Part shown: piece after piece, positions 16,765-25,622 of the stretch
Layout of the letters: each line of letters starts with the position of its first letter
Position numbering within the stretch: position 1 is the first letter of the stretch
Assembly (NCBI GenBank): GCA_012032475.1
Contig: JAAUSY010000012.1
Coordinates: 1 to 44,518, forward strand
Source: Chloroflexaceae bacterium
Lineage (GTDB): Bacteria; Chloroflexota; Chloroflexia; Chloroflexales; Chloroflexaceae
Reading direction: 5' to 3'
DNA length: 44,518 nt
The notes under the pieces: generated by a model
The model's input: only the letters and a program-made list of their open reading frames with translations
What the model was told of the DNA's origin: nothing
The model's database searches: none
Translations under genes and position numbers: made by a program

Positions 16765-19700
16765 ATGCGCCCGGTCTCTGGGTATCGAATACGAGAACAT
16801 CTCTACGAAAGCTCCAACTCGCAGGTCTACCGCGCCTTGCGATTGTCAGATGCCACCCCGGTCATCCTCAAAATGCTGAAAGAGACCTTTCCCTCGCCAG
16901 AACGAATTGCCTGGTTTCGGAGAGAATACGAGGTGACCCGCTCGCTCAACCTGCCCGGCATCCCCCTGGTCTATGGCCTGGAGACCGACCGCGACCGCTG
17001 GTTGATGGTCCTGGAGGACTTTGGCGGCGAATCGCTCACGCGCCTGGGATTGGCCGGGCGGCTCCGCCTGCCAGCCTTCTTGAGCCTGGCAACGGAGATT
17101 ACCGAGATTCTGGGGCAGATTCATCAGCGCCACACGATGCACAAAGACCTCAACCCTTCCAACATCGTCTTCAACCCCACCACCAACCGGGTCAAGATTA
17201 TTGATTTTGGCATCTCAACGGTGCTATCACGCGAGAAGCCCACCTTCCGCAACCCCCACGTCCTCGAAGGCACGCTGGTCTATATGTCTCCGGAGCAAAC
17301 CGGGCGGATGAACCGGGCCATGGACTACCGCACCGACTTCTACTCGCTTGGCGCGACCTTCTACGAATTGCTGACAGGGCAGGTGCCATTCGACAGCGAC
17401 GACGCCCTGTCCCTGGTCCACCACCACCTTGCCCGGCAGCCGCTCCCCCCCCACGAACGCAGCCCTTCCATCCCCGAAGAGCTTTCCTTGATTATCCTGA
17501 AGCTGATGGCAAAGAACGCCGAAGACCGCTACCAATCGGCCTATGGCCTCAAGGCAGACCTGGAAATCATCCGCGAACTGGTGATTGCCCACGCCGGCCC
17601 GGATGGCATCGTTGGTGGCGGGGAGGAGGAGCGCCCGCCTATCCTGCGGCCGGAGTTTGTGCCGGGGCAACACGACACCTCCGACCGCTTTCTCATCCCC
17701 CAGAAGCTCTATGGGCGCGAACGGGAGATTGCGGCCCTGCTCGATGCCTTTGAGCGGCTCGTGCAGGGAGCCAGCGAAGTTGTCCTGCTGGCGGGCGCAG
17801 CCGGGGTCGGCAAGACCGCGCTCGTCCAGGAACTCTACGAACCCCTCACGCGCCAGCGGGGATACGTCATCTCCGGGCGGTTCGAGCCGCTGCAACAGGA
17901 TATCCCCTACGCCGCGCTCATCCAGGCGTTTCGTTCGCTGGTGCAATACGTCCTCATCGCCAGCGACCGGGAACTCGCCGGCTGGCGCACCAGGTTGCTG
18001 GCGGCGGTGGGACCCAACGGGCGGGTCCTCACCGACGTGATTCCCGAAGTTGAACACATCATCGGCCCGCAGCCCGAAATCCCCGTGCTCGGCCCCAAAG
18101 AAACCCAGAATCGCTTCAACCTGGTTTTCGAGCAGTTTGTCCGCATCTTCACCCGGCCCGAACACCCCCTGGTGCTCTTTCTGGATGATATGCAGTGGGC
18201 GGATAGTGCTTCGTTCGCGCTGCTCGAACAGATGATGACCGCCCCGGACCACCAGAACCTGCTCCTGATTGGAGCCTACCGGGATGGCGAGGTTGGAGCC
18301 TATCACCCCTTCTGGGCCACCATCGAAGCCATCCGGCAGGCCGGAGTCCGCGTGAGCACGCTGGCGCTCACCCCGCTGGACATCGTTGCGGTGACCCGCC
18401 TGGTTGCTGAAACGCTGCACTGCGCAGAAGAACCGGCCATGCTCCTGGCCGGCCTGGTCGTTTCGAAAACCGGCGGCAACCCCTTTTTTCTCCAGGAGTT
18501 TCTGACCTCGCTCTACAGCGAGGCTCTGATAGATTTTGATTATACCCACGGGTGCTGGCACTGGAACCTGGAACAAATCGAAGCCCAGGAAATAACCGAC
18601 AACGTGGTAGATCTGCTCACCAGGAAAGTGCAACGGCTGGCCGCGACCACCCAGGACGTGCTGAAGCTGGCCGCCTGCATTGGCAACCAGTTCGACTTGG
18701 TCAAACTGGCGGTGGTCTCGCAGAAACCCGTCAGCAGAACCGCCCACGACCTGGACCAGGCCGTGATGGAGGGGGTGGTGGTGCCGCTTGGCGACACCTA
18801 CAAGCTGATGATGCTCGACGTACCGGGGCTGAGCGATGCGGTGTCGGTTGAATACATGTTCGCGCACAGTCGGGTCTACCAGGCGGTCTATTCGCTCATG
18901 CCCGACGAAGAACGGCAACTGGCGCACTGGTGCATCGGCAACCTGCTGCTGCTCGACATTCAGCCGCCAAAGCGCGAAGAACGCATCTTCGATATCGTTC
19001 ATCAGTTGAACCAGGGGCGCGCCCTCATTGCCGACCAGTCCGAGCGTGAGGAAGTGGTGCGCCTCAATCTCCTGGCTGGGAAGCGGGCCAGATCGTCGGC
19101 CGCCTTTGTGCCCTCCTTCCACTACCTGAGCATGGCGATTGAACTGCTGGAAGGGGAAGGGAGCCACCCGGCTGACCACTGGCAGGCCCACTACGCCCTG
19201 TGCCTGGAAGTCTATACCGAAGCAACCGAAGCGTCCTACCTGACCGGCGACTTCCAGAGCATGGAACGGCTCTCTCGCACGGTGCTGGACCATTCCCGCA
19301 CGGTGCTGGACACCGTGACGACCTACGAGGTCAAGATACGGGCCTATGTCGCCCAGGGCCGGCAGATGGAGGCCGTCCAAACGGCGCTCTCCGTGCTGGA
19401 GTTGCTCGATATTCACTTCCGCGAAAAGCCCGACCAGACCGACACCCTGGACGGTCTGCAAGAAACCCGGTCTGCCCTGGAAGGAAAAACCTTCGAGGAC
19501 CTCATGGCGATGCCAGAAATCACCGATCCCGCACGACTGGCCGCCATGCGCATCCTGACCAGCGTGATGAACGCGGCATACCTCACAACCCCCGAACTGA
19601 TGTCGCTCATCACCTTCAAAATGGTCAGCCTGTCGGTGCGCCACGGCTATACGCCCATCTCCGCCCACGCCTACGCCTCCTACGGCCTCATCCTCTGTGG

Positions 19701-22700
19701 CGACATTGGCGATATTGATGCGGGCTACCGCTTCGGCCAGCTGGCGCTCCACCTGCTCGACCGCTTCGACGCCAGGGCGCTCCGACCGCGGACCCTGATG
19801 GTCGTGAATACCTTCATCCGCCACTGGAAGGAGCACGCCAGGGAGACCCTGCCCGCGCTGAGAGAAGCCCACCGCATCGGGATGGAGATTGGGGATTTCG
19901 AATTTGCCGCCATCGCGGCCCATGTTTCGCTGAGCCTGTCGCTCTTCATTGGTACTCCTCTGGAAGAGCTTGAGCAGGACATGGCCGAATCCCACGAAGT
20001 GCTGAGCCGCGTCAGACAACAACGCTCGCTGGCGATGCACGGGCTATACTGGCAAGTGGTGCTCAACCTGCTCGGCAGGAGTGCGGACCCTGCCGCGCTT
20101 CTGGGCGAACGCTACCACGAGGAACGGATGCTGCCCCGGCACCTCGCGGCCAAAGACAAAACAGCTGTCTATTATGTCCACTTCAACAAGCTCGTTCTGT
20201 GCTACCTTTTCCGGCACTATGCCGAGGCGGTGGAACACGCGACCAGCGCCGAAGCCTGCGCCCGCAGTGCGATGGCATCGTTTTCGATTGCGCTGCTCTG
20301 CTTCTACGACTCGCTAGCGCGGCTGGCGGTGCTCCGCGAGCGCGAACCGCACGCCCAGGACCCTGGAGACCAGGAACAACCGCTGGATGGGTCCCACCTG
20401 AAATTCGACCTTCACTACCTGGAAAAGGTGGCTGCCAACCAGGAAAAGTTGAAGCAGTGGGCCAGACACGCCCCGATGAACCACCGGCACCGCTGGTGTC
20501 TGGTCGAGGCCGAATGCTCGCGCATGGTCCATGCAGACAAAGATGCCCGAGACTACTACGACCAGGCCATTGACCTGGCGCGGGAGTATGGCTACGTCCA
20601 TGATGAGGCGCTGGCGTGCGAACTGGCCGCCAGTTTCTATTTCAACCGCAAACGTCCCCGCATTGCCCATGCCTACCTGCAAGATGCCTACTATGCCTAC
20701 CAGCGGTGGGGGGCACAGGCCAAGGTCTCCGACCTGGAGGAGCGGTTTCCCGAATTTTTCAGCACCGACGACCCATCCGCCGCAACCAGAGAGCGCACCC
20801 GCATCACCACCTCCGTCACCAGGACGGAAGAGCGCGAAGCGAGTGTGCTGGACATTGTGAGCATCATCAAAACCTCTCAGGCGATTTTTGGCGAAATCGT
20901 GCTGGAGCCGCTGCTCACCAGGCTCATGCACATCTTCATTGAGAACGCTGGTGCCGAGCGCGGGGTGCTCCTGCTCCCCCACACCGGGCAGTGGGTGGTC
21001 GAGGCCGAATACCACATTGACCGCGACCCCTCACCGGTCCTCCAGAGCATCCCCCTGAGTGCTGCGGCACTCCCCGCCACCATCATCCACTATGCGGGTC
21101 ATATGCAGGAAAGCGTGGTCCTGCACGACGCCAACTGTCAACCGGCGTTTGCCCAGGACCCCTACCTCCAGACGCGCCATCCGCGCTCCATCCTGTGTAT
21201 GCCGATGATCTATCAGGGCGAGCTGATCGGGATACTCTACCTGGAAAATAACCTCACGGCAGAAGCCTTTACGGAAGACCGGGTGGAGGTGCTGCACCTG
21301 CTGGCAAGCCAGGCCGCCATCTCGATTGTCCACGCACGGCTCTACCGCCACATGGAGGATATTGTCGAGACGCGCACCGCCGAACTGTCCTACACCAACC
21401 AGGTTTTGCACGGGGAAATTGCCGAACGCAAGCGCACCGAACAGGCGCTCTACCAGGCCAAAGAAGCCGCCGAAGCCGCCAACCGGGCCAAGAGCACGTT
21501 TCTCGCCAATATGAGTCACGAATTGCGCACCCCCCTGAACACCATTCTGGGGTTTGCCCAACTGATGGACCGCAGCCCCGACCTGCTGCCCGAACACCGG
21601 GACTACCTCGGTATCATCCACCGCAGCGGCAGGCACCTCCTGAACCTCATCAACGAGGTGCTGGACCTGTCCAGGGTCGAGGCCGGGCGGCTCACCCTGA
21701 ACGAGATGCCCTTCGACCTGCTCCGCCTGCTCAACGACCTGGAAGAGATGTTTCGCGTTCGGGCGCGAGAAAAACACCTGCGGCTGCATGTTGAGGGTGC
21801 CTCCGATGTTCCGCGTTACATCTGTTCGGACGAATCCAGGCTTCGCCAGGTGCTCATCAATCTGCTTTCCAATGCGGTCAAGTTCACCCAGGAGGGGCAG
21901 GTCACCTTGCGGGTCAGCGATTGGGGGGTGCTCCCCAGGAGACCACAGGACCGGATGGATGAACCCGGACACCCGGACCCGGACCTCCGGACCTTGGTCT
22001 TCGAGGTGACGGATACGGGGCCTGGAGTCGCTCCGGAAGAACTTGACAGTATGTTCGAGGCTTTTGTCCAGGCCCGGGCCGGTCAGCAAGCGCGGGAGGG
22101 CACCGGCCTGGGGCTTCCCATCAGCCGCAAAATCGTCAACCTGATGGGCGGAGATATCATGGTGCGGAGCGAGGTGGGGCGCGGGTCGGTCTTCACCTTC
22201 GAGGTGCGCGTCCGGGTGGTCGATGCCAGTGAAGTCCCCCCCCGACCGGAGACCCACGCCACTGTCAGGACGGACCCTGCCCCGCATCAGCCCGTGCGCC
22301 GCGTCCTGATTGTAGACGACCAGGAGGATAACCGCCAGCTTCTGGTCAAACTGCTGCTTCCCCTGGGGGTTGAGCTGCGGGAGGCCGGGAGCGGGCAAGA
22401 AGCCCTGAACATCTGGGAGCACTGGAGTCCCCACCTCATCTGGATGGATATGCGCATGCCGGGCCTGGATGGGTATGAAGCGACCCGGCACATCAAGGCC
22501 ACCGCCAGAGGGCAGGCCACGGTCATCATTGCGCTCACCGCCGGGGTGTTCGAGGAAGAACGCGCCAGGGCCTTGCTGGCCGGGTGCGATGACTTCATCT
22601 GCAAGCCATTTCAGGATACCGACATCTTCGATACGATGTGCCGACATCTCGGCATCTGCTTCGATTATGTCAATGGCGACCCGATGGATGCCCTGCCTCG

Positions 22701-22926
22701 TCCTGAGATAGCGCCACTGACCGCGGATGCGCTGGCGTCATTGCCCGCCGAATGGGTCGCGAACCTGCATCGCGCCGCTATCCTGGGCGACATCGGGATG
22801 CTGTCAGGACTGGTTGATGAGGTATCCCATACTCAGGCAGACCTGGCCGCAACATTGCGCAGCATTCTGCATGGGTTTCAGTTCGAGCAGATTATCCAGG
22901 TTGCGGAGCAGCTTTTGCCCGAATGA
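16765..22926 (+). CDS. Ser/Thr kinase-ATPase-TPR-GAF-histidine kinase-receiver fusion (2053 aa)
   Basis: A cytoplasmic multi-domain signalling protein. ATG 16765 is chosen because the upstream GTG at 16747 overlaps the ribosome site GGGGAGAAGG. Order of domains: protein kinase (residues ~8-260; catalytic D128 in MHKDLNPSN, D147 in IDFG); AAA-16/STAND-type ATPase (Walker A GAAGVGKT 344-351, Walker B LVLFLDDMQWAD near 470); a long TPR-like helical region (~640-1330); GAF (~1365-1530, ending LLASQAAISIVHARLY); histidine kinase with NMSHELRTPLN at 1582-1592, N-box NLLSNAVKFT and DTGPGVAP/GTGLGLPIS; receiver with phospho-acceptor D1895 (MDMRMPGLDG); and a ~90-residue helical tail. This architecture is known from cyanobacteria and Chloroflexota as PknK/multi-sensor hybrid kinases. 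The stimulus is unknown. A sirtuin gene follows after 39 bp. Confidence 0.93.
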   Translation: MRPVSGYRIREHLYESSNSQVYRALRLSDATPVILKMLKETFPSPERIAWFRREYEVTRSLNLPGIPLVYGLETDRDRWLMVLEDFGGESLTRLGLAGRLRLPAFLSLATEITEILGQIHQRHTMHKDLNPSNIVFNPTTNRVKIIDFGISTVLSREKPTFRNPHVLEGTLVYMSPEQTGRMNRAMDYRTDFYSLGATFYELLTGQVPFDSDDALSLVHHHLARQPLPPHERSPSIPEELSLIILKLMAKNAEDRYQSAYGLKADLEIIRELVIAHAGPDGIVGGGEEERPPILRPEFVPGQHDTSDRFLIPQKLYGREREIAALLDAFERLVQGASEVVLLAGAAGVGKTALVQELYEPLTRQRGYVISGRFEPLQQDIPYAALIQAFRSLVQYVLIASDRELAGWRTRLLAAVGPNGRVLTDVIPEVEHIIGPQPEIPVLGPKETQNRFNLVFEQFVRIFTRPEHPLVLFLDDMQWADSASFALLEQMMTAPDHQNLLLIGAYRDGEVGAYHPFWATIEAIRQAGVRVSTLALTPLDIVAVTRLVAETLHCAEEPAMLLAGLVVSKTGGNPFFLQEFLTSLYSEALIDFDYTHGCWHWNLEQIEAQEITDNVVDLLTRKVQRLAATTQDVLKLAACIGNQFDLVKLAVVSQKPVSRTAHDLDQAVMEGVVVPLGDTYKLMMLDVPGLSDAVSVEYMFAHSRVYQAVYSLMPDEERQLAHWCIGNLLLLDIQPPKREERIFDIVHQLNQGRALIADQSEREEVVRLNLLAGKRARSSAAFVPSFHYLSMAIELLEGEGSHPADHWQAHYALCLEVYTEATEASYLTGDFQSMERLSRTVLDHSRTVLDTVTTYEVKIRAYVAQGRQMEAVQTALSVLELLDIHFREKPDQTDTLDGLQETRSALEGKTFEDLMAMPEITDPARLAAMRILTSVMNAAYLTTPELMSLITFKMVSLSVRHGYTPISAHAYASYGLILCGDIGDIDAGYRFGQLALHLLDRFDARALRPRTLMVVNTFIRHWKEHARETLPALREAHRIGMEIGDFEFAAIAAHVSLSLSLFIGTPLEELEQDMAESHEVLSRVRQQRSLAMHGLYWQVVLNLLGRSADPAALLGERYHEERMLPRHLAAKDKTAVYYVHFNKLVLCYLFRHYAEAVEHATSAEACARSAMASFSIALLCFYDSLARLAVLREREPHAQDPGDQEQPLDGSHLKFDLHYLEKVAANQEKLKQWARHAPMNHRHRWCLVEAECSRMVHADKDARDYYDQAIDLAREYGYVHDEALACELAASFYFNRKRPRIAHAYLQDAYYAYQRWGAQAKVSDLEERFPEFFSTDDPSAATRERTRITTSVTRTEEREASVLDIVSIIKTSQAIFGEIVLEPLLTRLMHIFIENAGAERGVLLLPHTGQWVVEAEYHIDRDPSPVLQSIPLSAAALPATIIHYAGHMQESVVLHDANCQPAFAQDPYLQTRHPRSILCMPMIYQGELIGILYLENNLTAEAFTEDRVEVLHLLASQAAISIVHARLYRHMEDIVETRTAELSYTNQVLHGEIAERKRTEQALYQAKEAAEAANRAKSTFLANMSHELRTPLNTILGFAQLMDRSPDLLPEHRDYLGIIHRSGRHLLNLINEVLDLSRVEAGRLTLNEMPFDLLRLLNDLEEMFRVRAREKHLRLHVEGASDVPRYICSDESRLRQVLINLLSNAVKFTQEGQVTLRVSDWGVLPRRPQDRMDEPGHPDPDLRTLVFEVTDTGPGVAPEELDSMFEAFVQARAGQQAREGTGLGLPISRKIVNLMGGDIMVRSEVGRGSVFTFEVRVRVVDASEVPPRPETHATVRTDPAPHQPVRRVLIVDDQEDNRQLLVKLLLPLGVELREAGSGQEALNIWEHWSPHLIWMDMRMPGLDGYEATRHIKATARGQATVIIALTAGVFEEERARALLAGCDDFICKPFQDTDIFDTMCRHLGICFDYVNGDPMDALPRPEIAPLTADALASLPAEWVANLHRAAILGDIGMLSGLVDEVSHTQADLAATLRSILHGFQFEQIIQVAEQLLPE

Positions 22927-22965
22927 CCAGACGAGTGATACGCCAGACCAGAAAGGAGCCAGAAG

Positions 22966-23763
22966 ATGCAAGGTAACGATGGTGACGATGGTGAGGGACG
23001 GTATCGGGTTGATATCCCCGCAGAGCTGGTTGAGACCATCCGGAAGGCGCGGCATGTCGTCGTGCTCACCGGCGCCGGCACCTCCGCCGAAAGCGGCGTG
23101 CCGACGTTTCGCGAGGCCCAAACGGGTCTCTGGGCGCAGTATGACCCCCAGGAACTGGCAACCCCCCAGGCGTTTCAGCGCAACCCGCGCCTGGTATGGG
23201 AGTGGTATGCCTGGCGGCGCAGCCTGGTGGCCCGGGCGCAGCCCAACCCCGGCCACGCGGCGCTGGTCGAGCTTGAGCAACGCGTGCCCCAGTTTACATT
23301 GATTACCCAGAATGTGGATGGGCTGCACCAGCGAGCTGGCAGCCAGCGGGTCATTGAGCTGCACGGGAATATTGCCCGGACGAAACGCTTCGATGACCAT
23401 GTGGTGGTGGAGAAGTGGAAGGAAACGGGGGAGGTGCCCCCACGCTGCCCCACAACGGGGAGCCTGCTCCGCCCGGACGTGGTCTGGTTCGGGGAGATGC
23501 TGCCCGAACCCGCGCTGCGAGCGGCCATGGACGCGGCCACCACCTGCGATTTGTTCTTGTCGGTGGGCACCTCCGGGGTAGTGCAGCCGGCGGCCTCGCT
23601 GCCTCTGATAGCGCAGCAGGCCGGGGCCACGCTGGTAGTCATCAACCTGGATGTCACCCCGCACGTATCACCTCGTGCCTGCCACCTCTGCGGCCCGTCG
23701 GGGGTGGTGCTCCCGTCGCTGGTGCAGGCCGCGTGGCCTGTGGAAGAGAAAGGAGACGCATAA
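22966..23763 (+). CDS. NAD-dependent protein deacylase, sirtuin family, with degenerate zinc site
   Basis: Removes acyl groups from lysine with NAD+. Sirtuin signatures: [14 protein letters not shown] from residue 36, TQNVDGLHQ at 114-122, catalytic H133 in [14 protein letters not shown], and [13 protein letters not shown]81 and R84 (WYAWRR) match the Tyr-x-x-Arg pair that marks class III sirtuins active on succinyl or malonyl lysine, so desuccinylase activity is likely. The zinc module is unusual: where CxxC...CPxCG is expected there is ARTKRFDD...RCPTTG, leaving one cysteine (C161). AAGGAG lies before the ATG. The TauE gene begins 2 bp after the stop, so they are co-transcribed. No NADase-type defence partner is next to it. 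Confidence 0.92.
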   Translation: MQGNDGDDGEGRYRVDIPAELVETIRKARHVVVLTGAGTSAESGVPTFREAQTGLWAQYDPQELATPQAFQRNPRLVWEWYAWRRSLVARAQPNPGHAALVELEQRVPQFTLITQNVDGLHQRAGSQRVIELHGNIARTKRFDDHVVVEKWKETGEVPPRCPTTGSLLRPDVVWFGEMLPEPALRAAMDAATTCDLFLSVGTSGVVQPAASLPLIAQQAGATLVVINLDVTPHVSPRACHLCGPSGVVLPSLVQAAWPVEEKGDA

Positions 23764-23765
23764 CG

Positions 23766-24608
23766 ATGGAAACACTTCCGGAGGTGGTGCAGGGGGGGGG
23801 GCTGATTTTCCTGGGGTTCTTCACGGGGGCCTACGGGGCCCTGGTGGGGTTGGGGGGCGGCTTTGTCCTGGTGCCGGTCCTGCTCATGATCTATGCGGAC
23901 ACCTTCAAGGACCCGGCGATTGTCACCGCCATCTCGCTCACGGTCATTTTCCTGAACTCCGTGTCGGCGTCGTGGGCCTATGCCCGGATGAACCGGATTA
24001 ACTACCAGGTGGGCATCCCCTTTGCCATTGCCACGGTGCCGGGTGCTATCCTGGGGGCGGGGGCCACCACCCTGGTAGACCGCCATACGTTTATCCTGGT
24101 GTTTGGCCTGTTCATGATAGGGATGGCAGCGTTTCTCTTCATCAAGCCTGCCCGCGGGCAAGGGGGCAACGACGAGACGGAACAGAAAACTGCCGACCCG
24201 GACGGGTGGGCCGGCTGGAAGCCCAGGGTTTCCACCGGGCAGTTTGCCACCGGTCTGGTCGGGAGCCTGCTGGTGGGCTTCCTTTCCAGCTTCCTCGGCA
24301 TTGGCGGCGGGGTCCTGCACGTCCCGATGATGATCTACGTGCTCCACTTCCCGGTACATGTCGCCACCGCTACCTCGCAATTCATCCTGGCTATCACCTC
24401 AATGAGCGGCGCAGGAACCCACCTGATGACGGGGACTCTGGCGCAGGGCGCAGCGCAGGCGGTCTTCCTCTCCATCGGGGTGATATTCGGGGCCCAGGCG
24501 GGTGCCCACCTTTCGAACCGCCTGCACGGGGTGTGGATTGTGCGCAGCCTGGCGCTGGCGATTGGAGTGGTCGGGGTACGCTTCGTCTATTCGGCCATCA
24601 TCACCTGA
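23766..24608 (+). CDS. TauE/SafE-family (sulfite/organosulfonate exporter-like) membrane permease
   Basis: A 280-residue integral membrane protein. ATG 23766 is right after the sirtuin stop, with GGAG inside the sirtuin end; the longer open frame upstream overlaps the sirtuin and is not used. Two repeated halves are visible, each opening with a glycine-rich helix ([17 protein letters not shown] and [19 protein letters not shown]), the hallmark of TauE/SafE (DUF81) proteins, with about eight hydrophobic segments. A hydrophilic loop with [14 protein letters not shown] lies between the halves. Family members move sulfite, sulfonates or other anions. The substrate cannot be told here, and the sirtuin neighbour gives no clear clue. 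Confidence 0.9.
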   Translation: METLPEVVQGGGLIFLGFFTGAYGALVGLGGGFVLVPVLLMIYADTFKDPAIVTAISLTVIFLNSVSASWAYARMNRINYQVGIPFAIATVPGAILGAGATTLVDRHTFILVFGLFMIGMAAFLFIKPARGQGGNDETEQKTADPDGWAGWKPRVSTGQFATGLVGSLLVGFLSSFLGIGGGVLHVPMMIYVLHFPVHVATATSQFILAITSMSGAGTHLMTGTLAQGAAQAVFLSIGVIFGAQAGAHLSNRLHGVWIVRSLALAIGVVGVRFVYSAIIT

Positions 24609-24642
24609 GCATGAGCGTGGTCCTCATTCCCCTTGAGAACCC

Positions 24643-24651
24643 TGGTATAAT
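24643..24651 (+). promoter_or_regulatory. Extended -10 element upstream of the small membrane protein
   Basis: TGGTATAAT lies 83 bp before the ATG at 24735 and 34 bp after the TauE stop, so it starts a new transcription unit. A -35 is not clear. Confidence 0.6.
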
Positions 24652-24734
24652 GCAAGGGAGAACGCTGTGGTCGGAAGGAACCAGAACCGGAGTCGGAGCA
24701 GGAGCAGGCGAACTAGGGACGAAAGGGGCGAGGA

Positions 24735-24911
24735 ATGGAAGAAATCCTTGAACTCATAGGGAATCTGGGAGAATGTGGGTGCTGCCTGATGATGCTGGTC
24801 ATCGGGGTCGTTCTCCTGATTGTGTGCGGTATCGTGATTCTGGCGTTCGTTTTTCTGGGAGTTGGTTCAGAGAGCGCGGAGGCTACCCGCCCCATCGCCG
24901 GGTGCTGGTAG
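24735..24911 (+). CDS. Small single-pass membrane protein (58 aa)
   Basis: ATG 24735 to TAG 24909-24911, preceded by GGGGCGAGGA. The protein has a short acidic start (MEEILELIGNLGE), a CGCC cluster at residues 14-17 right at the membrane border, one strong hydrophobic helix (about 18-43, MMLVIGVVLLIVCGIVILAF), and a short tail ending GCW. No family was recognised. It has its own extended -10 promoter and lies 21 bp before the PsiE-like gene, so the two are probably expressed together. The reading frame is short, but the ribosome site, promoter and clean helix support it. Confidence 0.6.
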   Translation: MEEILELIGNLGECGCCLMMLVIGVVLLIVCGIVILAFVFLGVGSESAEATRPIAGCW

Positions 24912-24932
24912 CGAGAAAGTCATTCGAACGAG

Positions 24933-25580
24933 ATGCATAAGGTTCAAAAATTGCTGACCTGGGTCGAAGAGTCCCTGTATACGGTGGTCGGAATCATCCT
25001 GGGGGGCGGAGCGGCTATGCTCCTGGTCTGGTCTATGATAGACCAGGGGATGTTGATTGTCCAGGGAGAAGTGGTCATCGCCATCCTGGGGATGCTCGAC
25101 CGGCTGCTGCTGGTCGTGATGCTCCTGGAGATTTTGCACACGGTGCGCATTTCGCTCCAGGACAACGTCTTCTTAATCGAGCCATTCATGGCAGTTGCCA
25201 TCATCGCCATCATCCGGAAGATGCTGGTCGTGATTATGGAAAAGTCTATTCCGGAAGCTGAGAAACTAGGGAATTCCGGGACAACGCTGATTGAACTGGG
25301 CGTGATGACCGGCATGATCCTGGTTCTGGTGGGGTGTATTGCGCTCTTGCGGCGTTTTCCCCAGTTTGACCATATCGGTCACATGGGTCCTATGGCGCAT
25401 GACGGTCACGGCGGTCACGGCAGTCACGGCAGTCACGGCGGCAGCCATGGGGCGCACGAATTGGGGAAAGATGCTATCAGCAGCCGCCTGACCGCCATTT
25501 ATGAGAAGAAGGAGGAGAAGGCCGAGAAGGCTGAGAAGGCCGCCGAGCAGACCAGCGACGAGGCCCACCGGTTGGCGTAA
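24933..25580 (+). CDS. PsiE-like membrane protein with His/Gly-rich tail
   Basis: A 215-residue protein. Residues 1-150 hold four hydrophobic helices (starting LYTVVGIILGGGAAMLLVW) with the charged central turn IRKMLVVIMEK, resembling the phosphate-starvation-inducible PsiE family, whose function is unknown. Residues about 145-180 are a run of GH, GS and GG units (HIGHMGPMAHDGHGGHG and onwards) with about a dozen histidines, a possible metal-binding segment on the membrane face. The last 25 residues are highly charged (KKEEKAEKAEKAAEQ), probably a helix. The ribosome site is weak (CGAG). The gene follows the 58-residue membrane protein and precedes tilS by 42 bp. Confidence 0.7.
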   Translation: MHKVQKLLTWVEESLYTVVGIILGGGAAMLLVWSMIDQGMLIVQGEVVIAILGMLDRLLLVVMLLEILHTVRISLQDNVFLIEPFMAVAIIAIIRKMLVVIMEKSIPEAEKLGNSGTTLIELGVMTGMILVLVGCIALLRRFPQFDHIGHMGPMAHDGHGGHGSHGSHGGSHGAHELGKDAISSRLTAIYEKKEEKAEKAEKAAEQTSDEAHRLA

Positions 25581-25622
25581 ATCATCGAAATGACCGGATT
25601 ATCAGGGAGGCGGAAACCCATC

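Noticed and set aside
17227-20040. 937-residue open frame on the minus strand inside the giant kinase gene
   Set aside because: It mirrors a confidently coding plus-strand frame in GC-rich DNA, has no recognisable domain and is rich in His, Gly and Arg as antisense frames are.
22966-23763. SIR2-based antiphage defence gene
   Set aside because: The protein is a short stand-alone deacylase with class III features and no Argonaute, HerA or STAND partner beside it.
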